Source of the DNA: Herbiconiux sp. L3-i23
GTDB lineage: Bacteria > Actinomycetota > Actinomycetes > Actinomycetales > Microbacteriaceae
Assembly: GCF_023734115.1 (NCBI RefSeq)
Contig: NZ_AP025737.1
Location: 930,001-994,000, forward strand
Reading direction: 5' to 3'
DNA length: 64,000 nucleotides
Both the position numbers and the translations under genes were made by a program. Below are positions 8,891-17,447 of this stretch, in pieces (position 1 is the first letter of the stretch; each line of letters starts with the position of its first letter). The notes beneath the pieces were generated by a model, which saw only the letters and a list, made by a program, of their open reading frames with translations, had not been told where the DNA came from and made no database searches.

Positions 8891-9837
8891 CCGTAGAAGG
8901 TCCATCTGCGAGAGAGGCGGAACTGGATCGCAGTCAACGCGATCAGCACGACCATGAGCGTGATGCCGATCGCCGACGCGTAGCCGAGGTCGAAGTTGCC
9001 GAACGCCTGGTCGTAGATGTACTGCACGATCGTGCGGCTGGAGTCGCCCGGGCCGCCCTGGGTGAGCACCCGCGGCTCCGCGAAGAGCTGGAACGAGTTG
9101 ATCGTGTTGATGACGATCAGGAAGAACACGGTCGGCGACAGCAGCGGCAGTGTGATGCGGAAGAACCGAGTCCACGCGTTCGCACCGTCCATGATGGCCG
9201 CCTCCTTCAACTCGTTCGGGATCGCCTGCAAGCCTGCGATGTAGATGAGGATCGAGAAGCCGATCGTCTTCCACGAGCTGACGATGATGACCGAGATCGG
9301 CGCGAATACCGACGAGCCCAGCCAGTCGATCCGATCGATACCCACGAGGCCGAGCCAGTAGTTCACGAGCCCCAGGTCCTTATTGAGCAGGAAGCGCCAA
9401 ATGAGGGCCACCGCCGACGAGGAGACGACGAACGGGAAGAGGAACGACAGCCGGAATACGCCGCGCACCCATCTCGGCATCCGCACCTCGAGCAGCACCG
9501 CGAGCAGAAGGCCCACGACGACGTTGACGAGGAGGATCGCGACGGCCATGAACACGGTCGACCCGTAGACCGACCAGAGTCGCGCGTCGCCGACGAGCCG
9601 GAGGAAGTTCTCGGCACCGATGAAGGTGCCGTCGCTCAGCAGGTTCCAGTCGAAGAAGCTCAGCAGGATGACGCCGAGCGCAGGGATGAGGACGAAGAGC
9701 GAGAAGGTGATGACGGACGGCGCGAGGAACGCCGCCGCCGCCCTGCCGTCGCCACGACGTCGAGGGCGGGGCCGCGGCCCGGGGGCGACGGCGAGGTCGC
9801 CGCCGTCCCCGGTCCTGCGGAGCGTGCTGGTGGTCAT
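8887..9837 (-). CDS. Sugar ABC transporter permease, MalF type
   Basis: 316 residues. A basic, Gly/Arg-rich N-terminal tail (about 35 residues) precedes six membrane segments; the EAA loop is visible as ELKEAAIMDGANAWTRFF. The gene starts 28 bases after the binding-protein stop and overlaps the next permease by ATGA. Together with the downstream MalG-type subunit it forms the channel; the ATPase must come from elsewhere. Confidence 0.92.
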   Translation of the reverse strand: MTTSTLRRTGDGGDLAVAPGPRPRPRRRGDGRAAAAFLAPSVITFSLFVLIPALGVILLSFFDWNLLSDGTFIGAENFLRLVGDARLWSVYGSTVFMAVAILLVNVVVGLLLAVLLEVRMPRWVRGVFRLSFLFPFVVSSSAVALIWRFLLNKDLGLVNYWLGLVGIDRIDWLGSSVFAPISVIIVSSWKTIGFSILIYIAGLQAIPNELKEAAIMDGANAWTRFFRITLPLLSPTVFFLIVINTINSFQLFAEPRVLTQGGPGDSSRTIVQYIYDQAFGNFDLGYASAIGITLMVVLIALTAIQFRLSRRWTFYG

Positions 9838-9865
9838 CGATCTGCCTGGTCGATCGGTGCCGGGG

Positions 9866-11182
9866 TCAGCAGGTGACGATCGTCTCGAGCTCGGTCTGCA
9901 GGTCGGCGAGGCCGTCCGCGACCGGAGTCTCGCCGGCGAAGATCAATTGCAGGAAGCGGAGCACGGTCGACTCGAATTCGCTGTACTTCGCAGGCGCGGG
10001 ATAGGGCACGAGGGTCTCGTGATCGTCGATGCTCGCGTAGTACAGGTCCGAGTTCTGCGGCGGAACTCCGACCTCGCTGATGGTCGCGGCGATCGACCGT
10101 CGGGACGGGATCGAGTCGCCGGGTGCATCCGGGGTACCGACGTACTGCTGCTCGATCTCGTCGCTGACGGTGAACTTCTGGTACTCCCACGCCAGATCCG
10201 GGTTCGCCGACGACTTGAGGATGGGGTAACCGGACCCGCCGAACACGGTCTTGTAGGTTTCGCCCGACGGATACAGCTGGACGTCGAACGCGGTGAACCC
10301 GGCTGGCACGAAGGTGCCGATCGGCCAGCGACCGGCGCCGAACATCGCGATCTGCCCGTTCTGGAAGCGGGTGAACACGTCGCTCATCGGCATGGGCGCT
10401 GGCGCCGTCCCCTCGTCGATCAGGGTCTTCAGGAACGTGACCGCCTCGGTGACCTCGGTTGTGTCGACGGTCGCCTCACAGACGTCGTCGCTCGTCAGGT
10501 TGCCGCCCGCGTTGGCGACCCAGGGCATGATGCCGGGGAAGATCTCGTTGCTCGCCCAGGTGAAGCCGTAACGGTCGGACGTGCCGTCTCCGTCGGTGTC
10601 GGCCGTCAGCTGCTCGGCAGTGGACTTGAAGTCGTCCCACGTCCAGTCGGCGCTCGGAGGTTCGACGCCGGCGGCAGCGAAGGCATCAGTGTTGTAGTAC
10701 ACGACCATGTCGTTCCACGCGTTGGTGAGGGTGACGATGTCGCCGTCGACGGTGAACCCGTCGACCAGTCCTGGAGCGATGTCATCGATGAGCGCCTCGG
10801 CCTCCGGGTCTTCATCGAGGTAGTCGTTGATCGGGAGCACGAGATCGTTGCTGTGTACGAACTGCGCCCCCTCACCGGAGATGAGCATGAGGTCGGGCTT
10901 CTTGCCGCCGGCGATGAGCGTTGCCACGTTCGCGTAGTAGGTGCCCCAGTTCTCACCCGCCACAGGGGTGAGGGTCACATCGACGTCGGGGTTGGCGGCG
11001 GTGAAGGCGTCGGCCGTCGCCTGGTTCCCGGCCTCGGCGGCGGGTCCATAGTTCCAGTAGACGACCTCAAGGGAGTCGCCGTCGGTCGAGGAGTCGGGAC
11101 TGCTCGAGCAGCCCACCAGGGCAGCGGCGGTGAGCGCGGTAGCCGCGCCGACTGCCGCGAGCGAACGGGAGCGTCGGTACAT
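9866..11182 (-). CDS. Sugar-binding lipoprotein of second ABC importer
   Basis: 438 residues, with a signal peptide ending in lipobox LVGC (Cys25) and a Ser/Asp-rich linker. The mature part has the family-1 binding-protein pattern (LEVVYWNYGPAAEAGNQATADAF near the N-terminus, GYPILKSSANPDLAWEY late). It heads the minus-strand operon of two permeases, a small membrane protein and a glycoside hydrolase. AGGAC lies about 10 bases before the ATG. Its promoter overlaps a LacI-type palindrome at 11236-11247, so induction by the transported sugar or a product is likely. Confidence 0.93.
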   Translation of the reverse strand: MYRRSRSLAAVGAATALTAAALVGCSSSPDSSTDGDSLEVVYWNYGPAAEAGNQATADAFTAANPDVDVTLTPVAGENWGTYYANVATLIAGGKKPDLMLISGEGAQFVHSNDLVLPINDYLDEDPEAEALIDDIAPGLVDGFTVDGDIVTLTNAWNDMVVYYNTDAFAAAGVEPPSADWTWDDFKSTAEQLTADTDGDGTSDRYGFTWASNEIFPGIMPWVANAGGNLTSDDVCEATVDTTEVTEAVTFLKTLIDEGTAPAPMPMSDVFTRFQNGQIAMFGAGRWPIGTFVPAGFTAFDVQLYPSGETYKTVFGGSGYPILKSSANPDLAWEYQKFTVSDEIEQQYVGTPDAPGDSIPSRRSIAATISEVGVPPQNSDLYYASIDDHETLVPYPAPAKYSEFESTVLRFLQLIFAGETPVADGLADLQTELETIVTC

Positions 11183-11223
11183 GTCGTGGTGCGTCCTCTC
11201 TTCGTTGAGAATCGGTTGACGAC

Positions 11224-11252
11224 AGTGAATTGCAAGAAATCGATTTCGTCAA
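11224..11252 (-). promoter_or_regulatory. Promoter with LacI-type operator for importer operon
   Basis: On the minus strand a -35 TTGACG (11252-11247) and a -10 TTCACT (11229-11224) are separated by 17 bp. The perfect 12-bp palindrome GAAATCGATTTC (11236-11247) fills the -35 edge and spacer, where a repressor would block polymerase. A near-identical site lies in front of the LacI gene at 12364-12375, so that regulator is the obvious candidate. Confidence 0.7.
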
Positions 11253-11257
11253 GAGGT

Positions 11258-11291
11258 CGAGGAAAGATTCCTCGCGCCCCAGTGTGGGGCG
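11258..11291 (-). terminator. Two adjacent hairpins after the LacI gene
   Basis: CGCCCC/GGGGCG (11275-11280 with 11286-11291) is followed, in minus-strand order, by a 7-bp perfect hairpin (11258-11264 with 11268-11274). They lie between the LacI stop and the binding-protein promoter, so they probably separate repressor transcription from the importer operon. There is no long T-run. Confidence 0.5.
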
Positions 11292-11347
11292 TTCTGTAGC
11301 CGTGATATCGATTCCGCGGTGGGGTCGGTCAGGGCCCGGTTGCGGGC

Positions 11348-12316
11348 CTATCCCGCGCGGAGCTCTCCTCGCAGCACGACGGTGCGGGGAGGCTGGGAGT
11401 CGCCCCCGATACGGTCGAGAAGCATCGCCGCCGCGGTCGTTCCGAGGTGCCTCGCGGGGAGGTGCACCTGAGCGACCGCATCCGGAGTCAAAGTGGTGAA
11501 GGGCAGGTCGCCGACTACGGCGACACCGAGTTCCCGCGGCGAGATCCCCGCCTCCGCGAGGACCTGGAGTGCGCCGACGGCCATGAGGTTGTTGGTCGTG
11601 ACGACGGCGTCGGGCGGCACGGGTAACTCGAGCAGCCGCTGCATCGCGCTGCGCCCACCATCGACCCGATAATTCGCATGCTGCAGGAATCCGTCCAGGT
11701 CGCCGCCGCCACGGGCGGTCGCGACCTCTCGCCAGCCGAGGTACCGCTCCTCGGTCGCCTCGATGCCGGCCGGCCCGGCGATACACGCCACTCGGCGGAA
11801 TCCCGCGTCGAAGAGCGCGCCGGTCGCGGCGATACCGACCGCCCTGTTGTCGATCTTGACCGCATCCACCGGGTACGGGGTCGTGCGGTCGACCGCCACC
11901 ACCGGACGCCCGAGTGCTGCGATGGCGCCGAGATCCACCTCGCCCGCGGTCGGCGTGAGGATGACGCCCGCCATCTGCTCCGACGCCGCGATGTCGAGAT
12001 AGTGCTCCTCCTTGCCGGGATCGTCGTCGGTGTTGCAGAGCACCAGTGAGAAGCCGGCCTGCTGCGCCCTGTCCTCGACGCCGCGGGCCAGGGCGGTGAA
12101 GAACGGGTTCTCGACGTCGGGGATCAGCAGAGCGATGAGTTCCGACGACTGCTTGCGCAACCGTCGTGCCGTGCGATTGGGCGTGAAATTCAGCTCCGCG
12201 GCAGCCCTCCTGATCGAGTCGGCTTTGTCGGCGGAGACGAAAGAGCCGTTGAAGAGGCGGGACACGGTGGCGGGCGACACGCCTGCGCGGGCCGCCACTT
12301 CGTAGATCGTCGCCAT
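11348..12316 (-). CDS. LacI-family transcriptional repressor
   Basis: 322 residues. The N-terminal helix-turn-helix with the LacI hinge is at residues 2-55 (TIYEVAARAGVSPATVSRLF), followed by a periplasmic-binding-protein-like sugar-sensing domain to the end. GGAGAGGA precedes the ATG. Two copies of an AATCGATT-centred palindrome flank the regulatory space: one in its own promoter (12364-12375) and one in the promoter of the downstream importer operon (11236-11247). This points to autoregulation and sugar-dependent derepression of the importer and hydrolase. The effector is unknown. Confidence 0.92.
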   Translation of the reverse strand: MATIYEVAARAGVSPATVSRLFNGSFVSADKADSIRRAAAELNFTPNRTARRLRKQSSELIALLIPDVENPFFTALARGVEDRAQQAGFSLVLCNTDDDPGKEEHYLDIAASEQMAGVILTPTAGEVDLGAIAALGRPVVAVDRTTPYPVDAVKIDNRAVGIAATGALFDAGFRRVACIAGPAGIEATEERYLGWREVATARGGGDLDGFLQHANYRVDGGRSAMQRLLELPVPPDAVVTTNNLMAVGALQVLAEAGISPRELGVAVVGDLPFTTLTPDAVAQVHLPARHLGTTAAAMLLDRIGGDSQPPRTVVLRGELRAG

Positions 12317-12349
12317 CGACCGTCCTCTCCGTGGAACTGAAGTGGTGGC

Positions 12350-12375
12350 ACTCTACCGGTCGTCGAATCGATTTC
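12350..12375 (-). promoter_or_regulatory. lacI-type gene promoter with operator copy
   Basis: A minus-strand -10 TAGAGT occupies 12355-12350. Upstream, 12364-12375 matches the other operator at 10 of 12 positions and includes the perfect core AATCGATT. Its place over the -35 region suggests autorepression. Confidence 0.6.
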
Positions 12376-12511
12376 ACCGCTGCGCAGCGAGCGAGCCCGC
12401 CGGGTCGGCTGGGGTTGCGTAATCGAAAGCCGTTCGCTGCCGGAAAGCAAGAAGGAGAAAAACTAGGGCAGAAGCAGTCCCGAAACGGTGAGGCGGGAAA
12501 GGCAAGAGTCG

Positions 12512-12544
12512 TAACGTTGCGGCCACGAGCCCCAAGAGGCTCGT
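12512..12544 (+). promoter_or_regulatory. Candidate -10 box and 5' stem-loop of third importer operon
   Basis: TAACGT (12512-12517) fits a -10 box. Shortly downstream, a perfect 7-bp stem (12525-12531 with 12538-12544, loop of 6) would lie at the very 5' end of the transcript, 28 bases before the binding-protein ATG. I see no convincing -35. Such 5' stems can stabilise messages (inference). Confidence 0.4.
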
Positions 12545-12572
12545 CATACACAGTTGTAGAGAGGACACAGCA

Positions 12573-13895
12573 ATGAAGCTGCGCAGAACGGCCGTCATCG
12601 CCGGCGCCGCGGTGGTCGGCATTTCGCTCGCCGCCTGTGCCGGCGGCGCGTCCGGCGGCACCACCGGAGGAGACGCGAACACCGTCACCTTCCGCTCGTG
12701 GAGCCCCGTCGAGCAGACCACCCAGGCCATGATCGCCGCCTTCACCGAGGCGAACCCCGACACCACCATCGACGCGACGATCTTCAACTACCCGGAGTAC
12801 ATCGTCGACCTGCAGACCCGCGCGAGCTCGGGCACCATGCCCGACATCGTCGGCCTGCAGCCCGGCGCCCTCACCCAGCAGTACCGCGACTACCTCATGC
12901 CGCTGCAGGACTGCGCGGTCGACACGTGGGGCGACGACTGGCAGAGCAAGTTCTACCCGATCGGCATCGACCAGGCCCGCATGGGCAACCCGGACGGCGA
13001 CGAGAACTTCTACGCCCTGCCGATCCTCACCCAGACCGTCAACCTGTGGGCCAACACCGAGATCCTCGATGCCAAGGGCGTCGCCGTCCCCACCACCTGG
13101 GACGAACTCACCGCGGCGACCACCGCGCTGCAGGGCGAGAGCTACGCGCCCTTCCTGCTGCCGGCGAAGGACTCGTGGCTTCGCAACGTCGTGTTCCTGC
13201 AGATCGCGAACAACATCGCCCCCGGACTCGTCTACGAGGCCGAGGACGGCACCGGATCGTGGACCGACCCGCAGATCGTCGAAGCGTTCGACTACTGGGG
13301 CAAGCTGTTCACCGACGGCATCGCCCAAGACGGCGCCATCGGGCTCGACGCCTACCCGTCGGGCGCGAACCAGTTCGAGGCCGGCAACGCGGCGATGATC
13401 CCGCTCGGCGCCTGGTGGATCCAACAGTCCGACCCCACGAAGGACCAGTCGTCGATCCCGCCCCTGTCCGTCGGCATGGAGGGCTACGAGCCCTTCCTCT
13501 TCCCAACCATCCCGGGCGGCGCGCCGGAGTCGCAGTTCGTCGGCGGCATCGACGTCGCCCTCGGCATCTCGAAGGACTCCGCGAACCCCGACCTCGCCTG
13601 CAAGGTGCTCACCGACTTCATCGCCGGTGAGGGGGCGCAGAAGCTCGTCGACACCATGAACGACGTCCCGGCCGTCACCGGTCTCGCGCCGTCCGAGTTC
13701 ACGAGCGACAAGCAGGAGGAGATCTGGAACACCTTCGTGAACGACTGGCTGCCGCAGGTGCAGTACAGCCGCTACTTCAAGGACCCGGCGCTCGACCAGG
13801 CCGTCGCCGACGCGCTCGCCGCGGTCGCCACCGGTGACCAGACTCCGGAGGAGGCGGCCGCCTCGGTGCAGGCCGTTCAGGACAGCCTCGGCTGA
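12573..13895 (+). CDS. Sugar-binding lipoprotein of third ABC importer
   Basis: 440 residues, with a signal peptide ending in lipobox LAAC (Cys22) and a Gly/Thr-rich linker. The mature protein is a family-1 extracellular solute-binding protein (VTFRSWSPVEQTTQAMIAAF near the start, IDVALGISKDSANPDLA late). GAGAGGA lies 7 bases before the ATG. It heads an operon with two permeases, an FGGY kinase and two aldolases, so the ligand is probably a monosaccharide or polyol that is phosphorylated after entry. A strong hairpin follows the gene. Confidence 0.93.
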   Translation: MKLRRTAVIAGAAVVGISLAACAGGASGGTTGGDANTVTFRSWSPVEQTTQAMIAAFTEANPDTTIDATIFNYPEYIVDLQTRASSGTMPDIVGLQPGALTQQYRDYLMPLQDCAVDTWGDDWQSKFYPIGIDQARMGNPDGDENFYALPILTQTVNLWANTEILDAKGVAVPTTWDELTAATTALQGESYAPFLLPAKDSWLRNVVFLQIANNIAPGLVYEAEDGTGSWTDPQIVEAFDYWGKLFTDGIAQDGAIGLDAYPSGANQFEAGNAAMIPLGAWWIQQSDPTKDQSSIPPLSVGMEGYEPFLFPTIPGGAPESQFVGGIDVALGISKDSANPDLACKVLTDFIAGEGAQKLVDTMNDVPAVTGLAPSEFTSDKQEEIWNTFVNDWLPQVQYSRYFKDPALDQAVADALAAVATGDQTPEEAAASVQAVQDSLG

Positions 13896-13913
13896 CCCAC
13901 CGCCCTCGAAGCA

Positions 13914-13956
13914 GGACGGGCCCGGCGCTCCTCACGAGCGGGCGCCGGGCCCGTCC
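13914..13956 (+). terminator. Perfect 15-bp stem-loop after binding-protein gene
   Basis: Positions 13914-13928 pair perfectly with 13942-13956 around a 13-base loop; no T-run follows. It lies between the binding-protein gene and its permeases. As at 3267-3300, it probably gives partial termination or protects the 3' end of the abundant binding-protein message. Confidence 0.65.
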
Positions 13957-13985
13957 CCACCTCCTCTAGAGCTCCAAGGAGAGAG

Positions 13986-14960
13986 ATGTCCGCCACCACG
14001 ACAGCTCGGCCCGCCGTTCGCCGACGGGTCTCGGCCCGCCGCAACACCGCCGCGGCGCCGAAGAAACCGCTCGGCTCACGGCTGCGGCAGAACGCGCAGG
14101 GCCTCGCCTTCCTGCTTCCCGCGATCGTGCTCTTCGCCGTGTTCGTGGTCTACCCGATCGTGTTCAACCTGCAGGCCAGCACCCTCGACTGGGACGGCGT
14201 CAACGCGGGCGTCTTCGCCGGCGTCGACAACTACATCCGGCTCTTCCAGGATCCGATCTTCCTGACGACGTTGCGCAACTCGGCGTACTGGATCCCCCTC
14301 ACGATCGTGCCGCAGGCGCTCATCGGGTTCCTGCTCGCGATCGCCCTCAACCAGGGCATCTTCGCCTCCAACGTCTACCGGGCGATCTTCTTCATCCCCG
14401 CGATCCTCTCGCCCGTCGTCGTCGGCATCGTCTGGCAGCGGCTGCTCGACCCGTTCAACGGCTCGATCGCGCAGGTCGGTCGGGCGACCGGGCTCGACTT
14501 CCTCACCGCCAACTACCTGTCGAACCCCGACACGGCGATCTTCGCGATCATCGTCGTCAACATCTGGATGTGGACGGGCTTCTCGATGCTCTTCTACCTG
14601 GCGGGGTTGCAGCTGATCGACCCGTCGCTGCTCGAGGCGGCGAAGATCGACGGCGCGAACGGATTCCAGCGCACGGTGCGCATCACCTTCCCGCTGCTGA
14701 AGTCGACGACCCTCTCCCTCGTGCTGCTCGGCATCATCGGGTCGCTGAAGACCTTCGAGCTCGTCTACGTGCTCACGCAGGGAGGCCCGAACCACGCGTC
14801 CGAGATGCTGCCCACCTACGCCTTCCAGCAAGCGTTCCAGCTGCAGAGCGTCGGATACGCCTCCACCATCAGCGTCGTGCTGCTCGTCATCGCCGTCGTC
14901 AGCTCGCTGTCGATGGTGCGGGTGTTCGGCGCCGGATTCATCAGCGGAGAAGAGAAATGA
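13986..14960 (+). CDS. Sugar ABC transporter permease, MalF type
   Basis: 324 residues with a basic N-terminal tail (about 40 residues) and six membrane segments. The EAA loop is LLEAAKIDGANGFQRTV, and the GGPNHAS segment near the end is typical of MalF-type permeases. AAGGAGAG directly precedes the ATG. The stop overlaps the next permease by ATGA. Confidence 0.93.
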   Translation: MSATTTARPAVRRRVSARRNTAAAPKKPLGSRLRQNAQGLAFLLPAIVLFAVFVVYPIVFNLQASTLDWDGVNAGVFAGVDNYIRLFQDPIFLTTLRNSAYWIPLTIVPQALIGFLLAIALNQGIFASNVYRAIFFIPAILSPVVVGIVWQRLLDPFNGSIAQVGRATGLDFLTANYLSNPDTAIFAIIVVNIWMWTGFSMLFYLAGLQLIDPSLLEAAKIDGANGFQRTVRITFPLLKSTTLSLVLLGIIGSLKTFELVYVLTQGGPNHASEMLPTYAFQQAFQLQSVGYASTISVVLLVIAVVSSLSMVRVFGAGFISGEEK

Positions 14961-15874
14961 CCGCAACGACGGACCGTCCCCGCACGCTCGGACGCGAGCC
15001 GCACCCGGGCGGCCCCCTGCCGACATCCGAGATCCCGCGGCACCGTCGCGGCAGCCGGATCGGCCGCCCGCCGCGCTGGCTGCACTACGTGCTCGTGCCC
15101 GTCGCGGTGCTGTGGCTGATCCCGCTCGTCATGACCGTCGGCCTGTCCCTGATGCCGCCGTCGAACCCCTCGACCACCGCGTTCGGGCTGTTCCCGGCCG
15201 AGCCGTCGTTCGCGAACTACATCAACATCTGGAACCAGAACCCCATCTTCATCAACCTGCTGAACAGCATCCTGATCACGGTGCCGTCGGTCGCTCTGGT
15301 CGCGCTGTTCGGCTCGATGGCGGCGTTCGCCCTGGCCCGGCTGAAGGTGCCGCTGAAGGCGGTGATCTTCGGCGGACTGATCCTCGCCCTCGTGCTGCCG
15401 GTCTCGGCCACCGTCGTCGCCACCTTCAAGATCCTGCAGTCGATGGGTCTCTACAACTCGCTCATCGGACTCGTGCTCGTCTACACGGCGCTCGGTCTGC
15501 CGTTCGCGGTCATCACGATCCGCACCGCCTACCTCGCGATCCCGCACGAGACCTACGAGGCGGCGCTCATCGACGGCGCGAGCAAGTGGCAGATCTTCTG
15601 GCGCATCTACTGGCCGCTGGGGCGTCCGGCGCTTGCGGTGGTCATCATCTGGCAGACGATGATGTCCTGGAACGACTTCCTGCTGCCGCTCGTCACCCTG
15701 TCGGACAACTCGCTCAAGCCGCTCACGCTGATTCCGCTCGCCTATCGCGGCATCTTCCTCAGCCAGCCGGGCGCGCTGTTCGCGATCCTGGTGCTCATCT
15801 CGATCCCCGTCATCGTGGTATTCCTGCTCGTGCAGCGCTACCTCGTCAACGGGCTCGCCGGAGCGATCAAGTGA
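14957..15874 (+). CDS. Sugar ABC transporter permease, MalG type
   Basis: 305 residues, Pro/Arg-rich N-terminus, six membrane segments and the EAA-like loop YEAALIDGASKWQIFW. The start overlaps the upstream stop (ATGA) and its own stop overlaps the kinase start (GTGA). Transport and the first catabolic step are thus translated as one coupled block. Confidence 0.93.
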   Translation: MTATTDRPRTLGREPHPGGPLPTSEIPRHRRGSRIGRPPRWLHYVLVPVAVLWLIPLVMTVGLSLMPPSNPSTTAFGLFPAEPSFANYINIWNQNPIFINLLNSILITVPSVALVALFGSMAAFALARLKVPLKAVIFGGLILALVLPVSATVVATFKILQSMGLYNSLIGLVLVYTALGLPFAVITIRTAYLAIPHETYEAALIDGASKWQIFWRIYWPLGRPALAVVIIWQTMMSWNDFLLPLVTLSDNSLKPLTLIPLAYRGIFLSQPGALFAILVLISIPVIVVFLLVQRYLVNGLAGAIK

Positions 15875-17379
15875 GCCTGCTCGGGGTCGACATCGGCACG
15901 AGCGGAGTGCGCGCCGCCGCTTACGACCGCGGGGGACGCGAGCTCGCCTCCCGCGCCCGCTCCTACGCCCTGCACAGGGAGGGCGCCGCCGTCGAGCTCG
16001 ATGCCGCCGAGGTCGTCGCTGCCGTCGAGCAGGTCGTCGCGATCGTCGCCGGCGATACCCGTGCCGATCCGGTCGAGGCCCTGTCGTTCAGCGTTCTCGG
16101 CGAGGCGTACGTCGCCCTGAACGGGAGCTCGTCCGTCTCGCGGGCGCCGGTGAGTATGGACCCGCGCGGCGGAACCCTCGCCGACGTGGTCCGCGAGGAC
16201 GTCGGCGACGAAGCCTTCACCGCGATCACGGGGCAGCCGCTGCATCCGATGTTCGCCGGCTTCAAGATGTCCGCCGGCCTTCTCGGCGAGGCGCGCGACG
16301 CCCGCTACCGCTGCTTCGGCGACCTGCTCGCCGAACGGTGGACCGGCATCGCCGCGATCGACATGAGCATGGCCGCCCGCACCGGGGTCTACGACGTCGG
16401 CGCGAGGGCGTGGTCGGAGCGCCTCCTCGACGCGCTGCACCGCGCGGGAGGACGGCGCATCGACGAAACGGCGCTGCCGCGCGTGGTCGGCTCCTTCGAC
16501 CCCATCGGCCGGATGGGCGACGACGTCGCCGACCGGCTCGGGCTCCCGCACGGCGTCGTCGTCGTGGCGGGGATGCACGACCAGGCCGCGGCCTACCTCG
16601 GCGCAGGGGGACGGATCGGGCGGGCGTCCTCCTACTCCTTCGGGTCGAGCGACTGCCTCACCCTCGGCACCCGGCTGCGCCCGCAGTGGTCGCGCCCGAC
16701 CGGCTTCGCCAGCTACCCGATCGCCGACGACCACTGGATCACCCTCGCCGGCACGGCCGCGGGAGGGTGGGCTCTCGTCTGGCTGGCCGAACTCATGGGA
16801 GCGAACGAGTCGGAGCTCGGTCCGCTCCTCGACGACCTCGCGGACGAGCCGCCCGCACTGCTCGTGCTGCCCTACCTGGTCGGATCCGGCACCCTCGACA
16901 ACGACCCGGCCGCGCTCGGCACGGTGCACGGGCTCCGGCTCGGCACGACGAGGCCTCAGCTCGTGCGCGCCTTCCTCGAGGCGTCGGGGTTCGAGCTCGG
17001 CAAGATCGTCGACGCGCTCGACGTCGCGGGCATCGCGCCCGGCGAGATCAGGGCCGTCGGCAGCGGCGCTCACAACCCGCGCGCACTCGCCGCCCGCGCC
17101 GAAGCGGCCGGGGTCCCGCTCGTTCCGACCCCCGGTCACGCCAGCGCAAGGGGAGCGGCGCTCGCCGCGGGCATCGGCATCGGCATCTTCTCCGGACCCG
17201 ACGCCCTTCCCGAACCGCAGACCCGCGCGGCGGCCACGCCGACATCCGCCCACCGCGACTGGTACGACGCGCAACGGTCCCTCTACTCCGGGCTCTACGA
17301 CGCGACGCGATCACTCGATCGAGCCCTCCGAGCTGGACCGCACGCCGTGCGCGCCGCCACATCCAGATCCGAGACCTGA
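15871..17379 (+). CDS. FGGY-family carbohydrate kinase
   Basis: 502 residues. The N-terminal ATPase-fold motif LLGVDIGTSGVRAAAYD is at residues 3-19. A central segment GMHDQAAAYLGAG and the C-terminal nucleotide-binding region with GSGAHNPRALAARAE complete the FGGY pattern. The GTG start overlaps the permease stop by four bases. Such kinases phosphorylate ketoses or polyols (xylulose, ribulose, fuculose, rhamnulose, gluconate and others); which one cannot be decided here. With two downstream aldolases the likely scheme is import, phosphorylation, then retro-aldol cleavage to triose units (inference). Confidence 0.88.
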   Translation: MSLLGVDIGTSGVRAAAYDRGGRELASRARSYALHREGAAVELDAAEVVAAVEQVVAIVAGDTRADPVEALSFSVLGEAYVALNGSSSVSRAPVSMDPRGGTLADVVREDVGDEAFTAITGQPLHPMFAGFKMSAGLLGEARDARYRCFGDLLAERWTGIAAIDMSMAARTGVYDVGARAWSERLLDALHRAGGRRIDETALPRVVGSFDPIGRMGDDVADRLGLPHGVVVVAGMHDQAAAYLGAGGRIGRASSYSFGSSDCLTLGTRLRPQWSRPTGFASYPIADDHWITLAGTAAGGWALVWLAELMGANESELGPLLDDLADEPPALLVLPYLVGSGTLDNDPAALGTVHGLRLGTTRPQLVRAFLEASGFELGKIVDALDVAGIAPGEIRAVGSGAHNPRALAARAEAAGVPLVPTPGHASARGAALAAGIGIGIFSGPDALPEPQTRAAATPTSAHRDWYDAQRSLYSGLYDATRSLDRALRAGPHAVRAATSRSET

Positions 17380-17447
17380 CCGACAACCAGCGCCGACCAC
17401 CACAGCCGAACACCAGCCACGCACCATCAGGAAGAGAAACAACCGAC

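Noticed and set aside
12331-12576. An 81-codon ORF before the third binding-protein gene
   Set aside because: It covers the promoter and operator region, has no ribosome binding site and a composition unlike its neighbours.
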